This document shows, piece after piece, positions 1 through 11,598 of a stretch of DNA of 64,000 nt. Source of the stretch: Tamarix chinensis (lineage: Eukaryota; Streptophyta; Magnoliopsida; Caryophyllales; Tamaricaceae). Position numbers and translations under genes: made by a program. The notes beneath the pieces are model-generated. The model had not been told where the DNA came from. It ran no database searches and was given only the letters and a program-made list of their open reading frames with translations. The stretch is taken from assembly GCA_030549775.1 (NCBI GenBank), contig CM060176.1, positions 95,161,815 to 95,225,814 on the forward strand, in the 5' to 3' direction. How positions within the stretch are numbered: the first letter of the stretch is position 1; every line of letters starts with the position of its first letter.

Positions 1-479
1 TGCTATACATATTTTACAAAAGTAATACATATATTTCGTTATAACTATTTAAATTTAGCAATTATTTTATAGAATTCAATATTTTTATCATTACTCTCAA
101 TATCTTTGATCGTTGTTTACTTGAATTTTTACCTATGTTTAATATATCTTTTATGTCATTTTTTTTGGAAATTTTTTAACATTGATCTAATTATATGTTA
201 CTAGTTCTATGTATATTTTTCACCTTATCTATACATATATTTCACTAAAATTTTACTTATGGTTAACTATGACTGCTTAAATTTGATAATTCTTTACTGT
301 TAATTTGTTTCACTATTATCTACCTGATTTCATCATAGATCATTTAAAAATCACTGATTATTATAATCAAAACTTATTATTTAGTGAAAGATGAAGACCT
401 CGTCGCCTGCACCTAGGTAGTCATTGATAGAGGCATAGAGCCCTCGCCAAGAGCACTGGTGATGATATTGAGGCCTGCC
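1..479. other. AT-rich spacer, no gene seen
   Basis: AT-rich sequence with no sustained reading frame and no recognised RNA or transposon signature. The last 80 bases become less AT-rich and, on the minus strand, may continue the decayed ARMC6-like fragment beside them. Confidence 0.5.
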
Positions 480-617
480 TTACGGTTTGAGGGGTTCTAT
501 GGTGTCCTCAAGAGCTTCATCCGAATCTATTCCTAAATCCTCCATGTTTTCTCTTACTAAATTTTGGAATGCTGCATGCGAGATTATTAGTCTGGTGTTC
601 TTCGGAGGTGGCACCAT
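480..617 (-). pseudogene. Fragment resembling the N-terminal exon of an ARMC6-like protein
   Basis: On the minus strand an ATG at 617 opens a 45-codon frame ending at a TAA at 480-482. Its core reads ISHAAFQNLVRENMEDLG followed by an acidic stretch with EALEDTIE. The pattern (xFxxxVRENxEDLGxxxxEALEDxIE) is how armadillo repeat-containing protein 6 homologues begin, as recalled from the family. Just past the stop, in another frame, GLNIITSALGEGS resembles the family's following GVDLSxIIxxxPGEGS, which suggests a frameshift and small changes broke the frame. No further ARMC6 exons are visible on either side. I read it as a captured or decayed exon. A genuine first exon with its stop caused by a splice-site misreading is possible but less likely. 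Confidence 0.42.
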
Positions 618-924
618 TTCATCATATTTTCTTCTCGTCTGGTGTAGCAACCGACGAGCACCGAAGAAATGTGAAGGGAGCGAGTGATTGTTGCTCTTAA
701 TTGGTGAAGTCCAATGCGCCGATTGCATACTTCTTCACTATGTGACTGGTGGGATCAGTTGCGCGGTATTTTTTTTTTGTTATTTACAAATGTTTTATTA
801 TTATTATTATTAACTATCAAAAACTCTTTTGTTTTAGCTTTTATGCACCGGCTTTTCCACCATTAAAAAAATTATTTTTTAGATCCCCTTTTCATCCTTA
901 AACACGCTTCTAATCATCTTCACA

Positions 925-973
<49 letters not shown>
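925..973. repeat. (AAT)n microsatellite
   Basis: About 16 uninterrupted AAT units. A shorter TTA run lies at about 797-812. Confidence 0.95.
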
Positions 974-1194
974 TTTAGTAGATATTAATAGAGAAAATAA
1001 AAATAACTCTGTGCTTGGCAACACTAACACCTGCACTCACTGTCCTCCGCTAATTGATGGTTATAGAGTGCGAAAGCGAAACTGCGGTAATAGAGAATTG
1101 GCGGATGCAAAGAGCGATAACATCGGTTGCGGTTGTTTAGTGGGGTGGTGCGAAGGTTCGGGTGAGATGGCCGGCTATGGTCGAGTTTAGTAGT

Positions 1195-2092
1195 TTGTCC
1201 CGGTGACAATTGGGTCGGATTATAGTGAGTCAGAATATTATTTAATTATTTAATTCGATAGTTTGTAGGTTATTTTCTTTTACGAGTTGATCGTAGATTA
1301 TGTCGGATCATTTTAAACTACTTTATTGTTTAGGTTGAACTAAGTTGGGGTCATATTATTTCGGATTATCATATCAAATCAAGCTAGGGGTCTCAAGGAA
1401 GTTCGTACTTGAATAATTTTATAATTGAATTAATTTAACGAGTCAGGTTTGTTTTATCTTTACGATAATTCAATTTTTTTACATTGTTGATGGTTTAGGT
1501 TACGTTCGAGCCAAGATAATATTGGATTGAATTACTTTAAATTTGAGTTAAATTAGACATTGACTACTAAAATTAATTTAACTCATTAACCTCGAACGTA
1601 AATATTAAGTTTGACTTCTTATGAGTACGTAATTAATAACGTATAATTACTTACTATTTATTTAGTATTATAATTTTTTAATATTGTATTTTTACGTGAA
1701 AGATTCGGTAAAATTAAAATATTGTTGGTGAACATGTATGTTCATAATAAAAATAAAAAAATAAGTAAAATTTATATAACAATATATTTTAAAAAGATTT
1801 AAATAAATAATAAGATGTGTGTAATTTATTATTATCATAATTGATTAATATTAAATTTGATTTTATCGAGTCGGGTCAGGTCAGGTTGATACTGGTTGAG
1901 TTGATGGCAGGTCAGGTTGATAGCGGGTTACAGGTTGGGTAATTTATATTCGGTTCAGCGTAGGATATGGTCAGTTTCGAATTAGGTTTGTGTCAAATCA
2001 GGTTAATGAATTTTTCAGATTATATTGGATCGGATTTTATATAAATTCAGTTAAATTGGACGGATCGAATCAACTTTTACTGATTCTAATAA
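1195..2092. mobile_element. Decayed hAT-like non-autonomous element (tentative)
   Basis: The stretch has many degenerate GGTC(A/G)GGT and TCGGATxxT motifs, especially at 1865-1960, as in the subterminal repeats of some plant hAT-like elements. The left end contains GGTGACAATTGGGTCGG. The right end, read in reverse, contains AGTAAAAGTTGATTCGATCCG, a weak inverted match. No target duplication is clear and no transposase frame exists. Confidence 0.25.
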
Positions 2093-2732
2093 TTTATAGT
2101 GATGTTTAAGATTTTATCACTCTAGTCGGGCGAGGAGGAGGAGGATGAAGTTAAATAGCAATTATAAAAATTACATTATTGATATTACATCTAAGATGTT
2201 TAAAATTATGTTCCTCCAAGCCTAGTGATTAATTCTTGATTTATAAATTAGTTTATTAGTTTCATTTATCATTATTTTGGAATATATTATGTGCTGATAT
2301 TAGAGAAATGACATGATAAATTTTATTTATATCTTTCTCTTATTAAATTAAATGTACGAGGACTTGATTAATTTTGTATGTTTGATTTTCTAACGGTACC
2401 GGTCAGCATTCAATGTAAGGTTTATGATAAAGATAAACACCTTGAAGAGGTTGAAGATTTAAATCATTTGCGTGGAAGGTTGAAATGAAGAGGGAGTAAA
2501 AGGTTAAAGATAAAGGATGTTTTCATTAAATAAAATTAAATATTCACTTCAGTTTGCTGCCACATAGGCATAGTTGAATTTATTGTCGAAGTGTACGAAT
2601 GGACGGCGCGTGCATAAAACTTGAAATATAGAGTACTTGCCAAAAGTAAAGGTTAAAAGTATATAAATAGTGTAGAGTTACACAACTAAAGATTTAGTTT
2701 AATATATACATGTTTTCACATCAATCATCAAA

Positions 2733-2804
2733 TCCATTGTCGTCCAGTGGTTAGGATATCTGGCTTTCACCCAGGAGACCCGGGTTCAATTCCCGGCAAT
2801 GGAA
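2733..2804 (+). tRNA. tRNA-Glu (anticodon UUC)
   Basis: The 72-nt sequence folds into a full cloverleaf. The acceptor stem TCCATTG pairs with CAATGGA (2797-2803) with discriminator A at 2804. The anticodon stem TCTGG/CCAGG encloses loop CTTTCAC with anticodon TTC at 2766-2768. The T-arm is CCGGG-TTCAATT-CCCGG. The internal B box is GGTTCAATTCC at 2783-2793. A TTTTT tract at 2814-2818 is the RNA polymerase III terminator. CCA is not encoded, as expected for a nuclear tRNA. It decodes GAA/GAG. The T-loop has TTCAATT where GGTTCGA is usual, a minor variant. It looks functional. Confidence 0.95.
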
Positions 2805-2813
2805 TCAATATAA

Positions 2814-2818
2814 TTTTT
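2814..2818 (+). terminator. RNA polymerase III terminator of the tRNA-Glu gene
   Basis: Five T residues start 10 nt past the tRNA 3' end, the usual Pol III stop. Confidence 0.8.
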
Positions 2819-4160
2819 ATCATTTAGATTACTGTACTGTTTCAATATATTTATACTGTTAAGATAACTAATCAATATATTTCTATTTCAAGATAACTAA
2901 TTAACAGAAATAAATTTGTTATAAATTATAAAACTAACTTGTAATTATAGAGTTATATTAGTAATCTTTCCGTGTAATGATTTAAATTACCATTTCAGGA
3001 TGTAATAAGGATATTCATTCGAATTTTTGGCTTCTCATAAAAGTCTTATGGTAGCTCTCTAATTTTTAGTTGATCAAGCAATAATTTAAAATATTATTTT
3101 CTTATGTCTCTATATGTTTATATTGTAAGATTTATAATTTTATGAGGTTTGGTAACCCTCAGAAGTTTTAATTTTGATTTTTTTGTAACTCATTCCAACT
3201 TTCCATTGAAAACAATCTGCGGTTATTATATAGGAATTTCATTAAGTTTTAGAAAATGGATTTCTATTAATTTTGCAGATCCATCATATTGATTTGATAT
3301 CAAAACAACATTAGGGTTTACAATAAGTTTTTTTTTAAATCTATTTATCTCAAATTTCTACTTTTAAATGTTTGTGATAATCTTATTCAAAAAATCATAT
3401 AAATTATTCATGGATACTTAGAAATGGATTTAAACATTATTTCGGGATTAGATATTATTTTAAGGTCACATTATTTATTTTCATAAATAATACAAAATAA
3501 TTTTATCGTTAATGTTTTAATAGAAAGCTTTTTCGGGATTCTTTAAATAACTTTTATATTAATTTTATTTATTCGAATGATTGTCATTAAATGAATTTTA
3601 GATAATAAAAAATATATTTTATAACCCTTGTTATCTAGATAATTTATGAACCCTTATATATTTTTAAAAAGGAAAAATAAAATACCCCTTTTAAACACCA
3701 CAACCGTTGATATTTTTTCCCATCACCTTCTCTCTCCTCATGCTTCTTTTACTTAACAAAACCCTATTCCCAAACCTCCTTCCTTCTCCTTCAAACTCCA
3801 ACCTCACCACACCATGATAACAAGCCACCATCACCAGCAATGAAGTGCATCAATAGACAAATTTTGGTAGGCCAACGCACAAAACTTAACAGTAGTGCAT
3901 TAGGAAATATCAAGCAGCGCCACCAGCCAACTTGAGCTTGACAGCCATTGATGACGGCATGTGATCTCCAACGAGTATCCCCAAACTCAAAAAATCTCCA
4001 TTTAGCTTGTAAGTGCAATACCTTAATTTTTATAGACCTTAATGTGTATTAATCTAGGTGTTTAATGGTGATATAAGTGTATTTGATCTTGTTTTAGAAG
4101 TGTGTTTAAGATTGGTATAGTTCTTATATAAACTTGAATTGGATTAGGGAAAATACTTGG
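2819..4160. other. AT-rich spacer, no gene seen
   Basis: No recognised coding or RNA features. A pyrimidine-rich patch at about 3,700-3,830 looks like plant 5'-UTR or promoter DNA, but no gene follows. Confidence 0.45.
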
Positions 4161-4164
4161 TTAC

Positions 4165-6495
4165 ATCGAGAAACCAGTCGACTAGTTTGACTGAGCTGAT
4201 TGTTCTTTGGACTCAATTTTTCTTGTGAATCTTTCCCCAAGACTTTTCATTGTCGTAACTGCATTTCGAATACTTTGTTTTTAATTTTTTACAAAAATTC
4301 TAAGCCTGATTAACCTATTTTACTTATTTTCAACAGATTCACGATGAAGGAATTCACTAAAATTCGCTTTCATGCCCTCAGTTCAATTATCTTCTTGTTC
4401 CCTATTTTTTCTCTCTTCTACAAGATTCATTAACATATTATCTGCATCTGCAACCTTCGTAGATTTGCTAAACTTCGATTCTCATCCATTGTTGTCATCA
4501 TTCCCTTTTGATGTTCAAAATTCTTAAGGCACATTACCTAGAACCCTACAATTTCACCAAACTAGCATAAGGTAGAAATGCCGGCTTTAAAACTTCAAAA
4601 CCTATACTTTGAATCTTTAATTTAGACTGGGGTTTTGGAGTATCAATTTATACAATCCCTCATCCTTCTCCTTTCAACAGAAACACTTGGTCATTCGAAC
4701 TCAAATCTCTAATTTTCTCTCTTCTTCACTATCCTCTGAACTCCCCTATTCTCCTTCACACTTGCTTAGCCACTTTCCCCTCTCTATGGTTGCGTTATGA
4801 TATTCATTTCCTCTTCTAATCCTCTCCCTATCTCTTTCCTATTTTGATTTTAAGTAAGACAGGGTTAGATTAGGGAAAAGAGTGAAGGTTAAATTTCATC
4901 CCTAGCGCTCTCTATTTTCCTCATTTGGAAGGTAGGTTTTTCTCCGATTATCTCCTAGGTCTCCGATTTCATTAAATCCCCTTTTGCACAATTTAAGAAA
5001 GGTTTTTATTGAGTTTTAACAAAGCTTTTCTTGAAAGATGTTTCAGTGTAGGAAAAGGATTTGGAATTTCAGAGACTTGTGCTCTTTTGGTATGTTGCTC
5101 AGCTCTTTTAAGGTAAATCATTGTCTTCGCTATTATTGTAGAAAAGGTATGGGCAAGTATAGCATATGTGCTATAAGTCTGTGATATCCTTATTACTAGA
5201 GATAAAAATGTGCCTGACTAGTTTGTATAGAATGAATGAATGGACCGATAGGAAACTTGATTTAAAGCTTCATATGCCTGAATCTCAGGTCTATGAATTT
5301 AGATTCAACATTTTCTTGATATTCTAGGTGTCTTAAGTGACAATGATATATGTGACATGTGGATTGGATTTTTGCATGATGACCTATCAAGAAGAGAATG
5401 TGATGCATGATTTCATAATTTAAGCTCATAAAATGCAAACATGATTACTAAGATTCCTAGCATAATTATGGTATCTCGCATGTCGATTTTATGAATATTA
5501 CTTGTGGAGAACATTGAATAACCTGAAATTAATGTTTGGATTTGATTGGGCAAGGTTATGGAATTTAATCGTGTGTGATTTGTGTTTTGTGGGGCTGCTT
5601 TCGCCCCAAACCACTCAACTAGTCTCCAACACCGATCTAGTAGTCTGGCAGACCGATCGACTAGTTGGTCTGTGACTTCCGCGGTTTTAGTATTATATTA
5701 AACCCATCGACTGGTTCGACTAAATCGATCAGCTGGTTCCTAGAACAGTCAACTAGTTGGGTCAACCGATCGACTGGTTAGTCTGCAACTCTAATAGTCT
5801 CAGCATCTGGTTAGACCCATCGATTGGTATACCCAAACCGATCGTCTAGTTCTCAGAATAGTAGACTAGTGAGGTTGATCCACTGACTGGTTCACCACCA
5901 TTGGAAGGCTAACAACACTCAGATCGAACGACTATTTAGCGAGACCCATCGACTAGCTTTGAAACTGATCAACTAATCTTGGCCAATTTTGCTTTTCTCG
6001 TCTTTTTTCTTCTCGAATGTGATGTTTGAATTTTCTAATGCTTGGATAATGACCTAATATGTTGATAGCTATGAAATTAACTAGATTAATAAAGTTAAAT
6101 AATTTATTAAAGGTAATAAAAATAAATTATTCTGATTGACCAATGTTTGACCTTAGTGTAGCATTTGACCCTCTTCTTGACTATAAAATGAGTAGATGAT
6201 CAAATGACTAAAAATGATTTCTTCTTATGGTTAGTATTGATGTAATGGATCAAAATAATAGATAGTAGACCTTTAATGACTTATTATCATGGCCTGAAAA
6301 TAAGAACCTCATAAGTGAAATGACTTAGCAAGGTTAAAAGAAGATAATATAAACATATAGAATGGCCTTGAGTTAACTTTACCTACAATTAATGATTTTC
6401 ACTTAGCTACTGAAATAAATGAATAAACAATATATATTAGGTATTTTACAAACTACACTTGTTCGGGCGTGGGGTTTGGCATCTGGGTGTTTACA
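4165..6495 (-). mobile_element. Decayed LTR-like repeat with GATCGACTGGT motifs (tentative)
   Basis: The right edge reads GGGTGTTTACA (6485-6495), whose reverse, TGTAAACACCC, is the kind of 5' end seen on plant gypsy LTRs. The interior has a dense degenerate array of ACCGATCGACTGGTT-type units (5615-5975) and one more near 4175. The left end and any target duplication were not found, so extent and class are uncertain. Confidence 0.3.
5615..5975. repeat. Degenerate array of CCGATCGACTGGTT-type units
   Basis: Variants of the core CGACT(A/G)GTT or CGATCGACT recur about every 20-40 bp, at least a dozen times, partly as direct and partly as inverted copies because the core is near-palindromic. 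This cannot be coding, as stops occur in all frames. Confidence 0.7.
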
Positions 6496-9113
6496 CGAAT
6501 GAAAGAAAAGGGGGAAAAAAGAGAAAATAAGGAGGGTTGTCGGTTGTTATTGTTTTTTATACAAATATGTAGATATTAATGACAATATTCAAAATACATA
6601 AAAAATTATAAAAGTTTGAGTGACTAATAGTAATTTAATACGTTTCCGAAAATATATTTCGTAAAAAAATTGATGAAAATTAATTTCAATAAGAAAATTA
6701 TCAATAAGTTATAAAAAAACATTAAATGTTAAAAAATTCAAAAAACTTATCTATCTTGTAATAAATAGATAAATTCAAAGATAGAAATATATTCTATGGG
6801 TGAAAAATGTTAAAATAATTTTACTACTTCAAAGAAATTTTATAATTTAAAATAAATTATATTTGTTAATGAAATATAACCTTAAAATAGAGTCATAATC
6901 ATACAAAGAAGTTATAATCGAAAATGAAATTGAAATATAAAAAGCAAATCACACTATGAAAACAAAATATATTTTTAACATAAATTGAATTTAATGAAAT
7001 CATAGTGGTGAATAAATTTATCTAGAATTATTCACAACGACAAATAATTAACTAAATTTCAATATGGATTCAAAACCATTAATAAAAACATGAAACCAAT
7101 TGACAAATTAAACAAGTATATAAATAATCACAAATTAAATAAAATAATCCAATCCAAATAAAATTCAAATTTGAAACTCATAAATCAAAATCATTAATTT
7201 ATAAAAATTAGGTTTTCAAGAAGAGGGTTGTTACATAAGCACAGGTCAATATCTTATTAGATATTGTCAAATGTAGTTTAGCATTGAATTCATCTTATTA
7301 GCTACAAATCAAATCATGTAGTTGGATTCAGGTCAACAACAAGTAAAATCCTATTAGATAGAGATAATATTTATTAAATCAGGTCTCATTGGGTTTAGGT
7401 GAACATCAATATTAGACCAAATAGCTATATTGTGTTTGAATTTTTTTTTTATGTTCAAGTTTATGTTCGCTCTTGAAAATGAGTTATTTATATATCCTTT
7501 ACATATGATGTTTAAAGGTGTAGTATTATAACATAGGATATATAATTTTATTGTGTTTTGGCGACCCTATAGTATAATGGTTACATGCATACAAAAAACT
7601 TAGAACGTGAGCTCCAATTAACTAAAATATTGCGTATAGATTCTAAATATTTGTGTTTCCACATTGGCTAAATTATGATAGTTTATGTTGTAGGGTAGAA
7701 GGATGTTATAAGGTTTGTCACATGGTAACAATCCATAATAGAATGGTGTGTGCACAAGCACTTCTGTCTTTCTAATAATATTGTAACCAAAGATTCTTTT
7801 TGTATTTTGACTGCTCCCCAAAAGGCAATAACCAAAGCATAATTTTCCAACAACTAACATGTAGCTCTTATTCCCCGGCCTAACCTTCTATAAAAGGAAA
7901 TAGATGAGGAAGCAAGAAGGGCATCCCCTACAATTAGGAAAATCAGAAACAACATATGTAGAAAGACAAAGTTGAAGACCAAAGAGATTTTAGCTTAAGG
8001 TTGAATACAAATTTCAAGGTGGATAGGTAATAGTCTGGCACGATTGTTGTAGCAATCCTGCAAAATGTAACTCTCTTCTTTTTGTTGTTCTTCTTGCGTC
8101 TTTTCCTTTCCTTTATTAATAAAGGATGAAACTTAGCTTGAGCTTAGCATGGGTTATGAGGAGGATCATGATGATCCAAAGCATGTACTAAGTTATTTTT
8201 TATAGCATTATTGATACATTTATTGGTATTTTATTTTAGTGTGTTCCATGTTGAACGAGTGTTGAATTGAACTCGCATAGCTACAACCGTAATTGGCTAG
8301 CAAAAACAAGGTACTGGAAACGTAGTCATTTTCCACTGAATTACCATAGTCATCTCCAAGATCCATCTTTATAATTGACAGTTTTGTACTAGAAAAATGG
8401 CTTTAATCCGAGATATTATAGATTTGAAATCAAGTATACATGTCGGAGCCTTTCTTACATGCATATATATAGTATAGATCGAAGGGGCGAGATTTGATAG
8501 AAAATGGTAATATTTAGGTTTTAATGGCCTTTGATTCAAAGAAGGTTAAAACAAACTCCATCGAAAACAGAAGAGGGAGAAGCGGTGAAGTAGCGAAATA
8601 GACGAAGAAGACAAAGGAAATTCAATGGCATTATACCACTGGAGAGAGAGAAGAAGGTGGGAAGAGAGTATTGTGAGTGATAAGAGAGGTAGTGTTAAAA
8701 ATAAAACATGGATAATGCACAGGATAGGGTTGGGCTGAATTGTGAGCCTAGGCTCCAATCCAGTTCATTCTAAAAACTAAAATAGATAAGATCGCCTAAA
8801 TCCACTTAGGCTTAAGGAATACACTTTAGGCTCTACCTCTACGAGCCCGTGAGTCGAGAGGATGAGCCAAAAGCTGCCTAACTTATGACCAACATCAATG
8901 GGGTTTTAATAACATTATCATTATCGGTCACCCACGATTACTCCTAATAATATCTGATTACAAATAAGTTGGGCTAGTTTTTGGTCCAGCTACCTAAGGT
9001 TCAATAATCCCTAAACTATACTACCAAAATTAAGAAAACCAAATAATATTATCCAATATTCTTGCTTACCTCTCAATATCTAGTCTTTTCGTCTATCGTT
9101 CTATAATCGATTA
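6496..9113. other. AT-rich spacer, no gene seen
   Basis: Mostly AT-rich. The block 8546-8760 is purine-rich and has no recognisable protein in any frame. Nothing else is supported. Confidence 0.45.
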
Positions 9114-9121
9114 ATTTTTCC

Positions 9122-9459
9122 GTAGTATTAAAAACCGGACCGAATCGGCCATTCCATTCGGTGAAACAGTCAGGTTATCGATCAGATTTCATGTATCGGT
9201 TCTCAAGATCTTAGAAACAATAAAAACTGATCAAAACCGGTCAGACCAGTAAAACTTGGTTAACCTGTCAAAAACGGTCGCAGAACTTGTTAAAAAACCA
9301 AATGGAAGTGGGTCAAATTCATATATAGTTTAATTTTATATATTTTTTGACTTAATATGTAATACCAGTTCGACCAATCTAAACCACTGGTCCAACCACT
9401 AAACCAGTGAATAAGTTATGATACTGGTTCAATTATTGATCTAATTTTTAAAACTATGC
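9122..9459. mobile_element. Small inverted-repeat (MITE-like) element with 8-bp target duplication
   Basis: The left end is GTAGTATTAAAAACCGG. The right end, read in reverse, is GCATAGTTTTAAAAATTAG, an imperfect terminal inverted repeat. The exact 8-mer ATTTTTCC flanks both sides (9114-9121 and 9460-9467), as for hAT elements, or Mutator-type if the ninth base is included. The interior repeats ACCGGxC, ACCAGT and TGGTTxAAC motifs. There is no coding capacity. The 338-bp size fits a MITE. Confidence 0.6.
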
Positions 9460-9768
9460 ATTTTTCCATTCAATACTAAACACAAAAAGTACAAAATTAT
9501 TAAGACAAATAGCAAATACATTTAGATAATTAAAATCAAGATTGAGAGTGGCGACTAATGAAGTGGGGTTTGTATCAAATGTTATTTGTTGGTGACAAAT
9601 AGTTTCACTAAATTAAGAGAAGCCCAATAGAAAGACTACAATGGTGTTCAATGTGACATAGACATGTTTAGGATTATATATAAATAAGAATCTAACATAG
9701 TATCATACTATCATAGTTGTTTGTGCATAGACATGTGCATTGAGTAACTTAAAGTAAGCACACCCATG

Positions 9769-10142
9769 AAAGGAGGGGGAGTGTGATATTCGTTAGTCAG
9801 GGCCTCGCATGTTGACGTATGTCTTGATAGCAATACATATTAGATGAGCTAGGATTCTCTCTCCCAAAACCTTATACTCCAACTTTTCTCCATCCTATTT
9901 GGTTGTTTACCTTTGATCTAATTTATTCTTATTATTTGGGTTTTGGTCACCAGCTTGTCTTTATTCTCATTATGTGTTTATTTGCATTTCTCTTTTTGCA
10001 CCTTGTAACTATCTGGTAGTATTACACTAATCCAATCCCTATGGAACCAATACTCTATACAGTCACTACTATATTAGTTGTTTGATTGTATGCAGTTACA
10101 CATCTTGTGACAATTCCAATACGTTCGAGTGTATATTCATCA
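9769..10142 (+). mobile_element. Possible copia-type 3' LTR or solo LTR with polypurine tract
   Basis: A purine run, AAAGGAGGGGGAG, ends at 9781 and is followed at once by TGTGATATTCG, the order expected of a polypurine tract and a 3' LTR start. A CA at 10141-10142 could close a 361-bp LTR. There is no target duplication and no upstream pol sequence, so this is tentative. Confidence 0.3.
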
Positions 10143-10193
10143 TAGTTCAAATCATTCTCATCTAGGTAATGTATCGTTCGCACCATTTTAATT

Positions 10194-10406
10194 TGAGTCT
10201 ATTTAAATGCGGATTATTGTAGGGTTTCACTAATTCTTTATCAATGTAGTTAGACTCATTTTAAACTTTTGACAAAATTGGCATTTTATTTTTGGATTAT
10301 TATGAGTCTATTTAAATGCAGATTATTGTAGGGTTTCACTAATTCTTTATCAATGCAGTTAGACTCATTTTAATCTTTTGACAAAATTGGCATTTTATTT
10401 TTGGAT
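10194..10406. repeat. Two-copy 109-bp tandem duplication
   Basis: The segment beginning GAGTCTATTTAAATG at 10195 recurs at 10304, with only a few substitutions across the unit. Both copies include the phrase TAGGGTTTCACTAATTC. Confidence 0.93.
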
Positions 10407-10418
10407 CAAAATCAAATA

Positions 10419-10661
10419 ATCCCTCCATTTCATAATATAAATTGTATAAGGGTTGTATGTACATAGTAAGAAATATTAAAAATCTATATAAAAACTCGTC
10501 TACCATTATTAATATGCCATGATATTAATACTCCAACTCATTTTATTAGAAAGAGAATGACATATAACTTAAGGTTAGAATTGAAAACATGATATTTAGT
10601 TTTTTGTTAAATGAAATATAATTAAAAACCTTTTAACTCTTAATTTATGAACGGAGGAAGT
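10419..10661. mobile_element. Stowaway-like MITE
   Basis: The left end contains TCCCTCCATTTCATAATA. The right end, read in reverse, is ACTTCCTCCGTTCATAA, matching the CTCCCTCCGTTTC ends of plant Stowaway/mariner MITEs. At about 243 bp it is of usual size. The TA target duplication is not clear. Confidence 0.6.
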
Positions 10662-11598
10662 GATTTGGGAGCATTCAATTCATGTGTTCAATTTCAAATC
10701 AACTTTTACCAAGCATAACGGTGTTCATGAGGTTCCGTCGTGTGTTCTTTCGCCTGGCTTGAGTAGGAGTGACTCTTTTGTTGCTTGGGTGTAGGCTCGG
10801 ATGCTGATTCCCTCGTGAGCATTATTTCCCTTAGTGAAAGCTAAGACAAATGAATAATCGATACTTCCTTACCCTTCCTAGAAGTTGGAGAAGCCACCGA
10901 TGATGATATCAGCACACTCCACTCATCTCAATATATATATATTATTAAAAACACGGAACAAAACCGAAAATAATAGGGGAAACAATGGTTCTTTTGCGTC
11001 TTCCTAGACGCAAGATTTGCCAACTCAAGACTTACTGTCGAAACATAAGTTGGAGCATCATTAGTTATGATATTTATACATTTATCAAAAAATAAAAGAT
11101 TTATATCTTCTTAAAAACAAATCCAAAACATTTGGAATTTCAAGGACACTTTTACCTCTCATATACAACAGAAATATTTTAGCTTAAAGATATTTTATTA
11201 CACCATCTTTCTATTTTTGAAATTAGTAAAAAAAAATAAAAATACAGCCACTTTATTTTCATATCGCTCGTCAAGCACTTTTGCTCGCCTCTCAGTAAAA
11301 CCCTGACGTAAAATATGCATCGGCTCACTATTTTACAACTTCTGTCCGTCAACCAAAACATCTTTTTTAGCAAAATTTAGTCTGAACGTGAAAAGTTGAT
11401 ATATAAAGATCCCCAATTTCTACGGATGTTCTAATTCTGAGGTTAAAACGGAAAGCTGCAAAATAATATAATAAATATCCACGTTCATCCAAACACCTCC
11501 CAAGACTTCAGAAGCTGATTCATACAACTATCTAGTTATACATCTCATCATTTTTAAGGCGTCCTGCACCGGTCTCCCCTCAATACTAAAGTTGAACA

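Noticed and set aside
7561..7590. tRNA-like start (GCGACCCTATAGTATAATGGTTA) resembling an A box
   Set aside because: No B box, T-arm or closing acceptor stem follows, so neither a tRNA gene nor a SINE can be supported.
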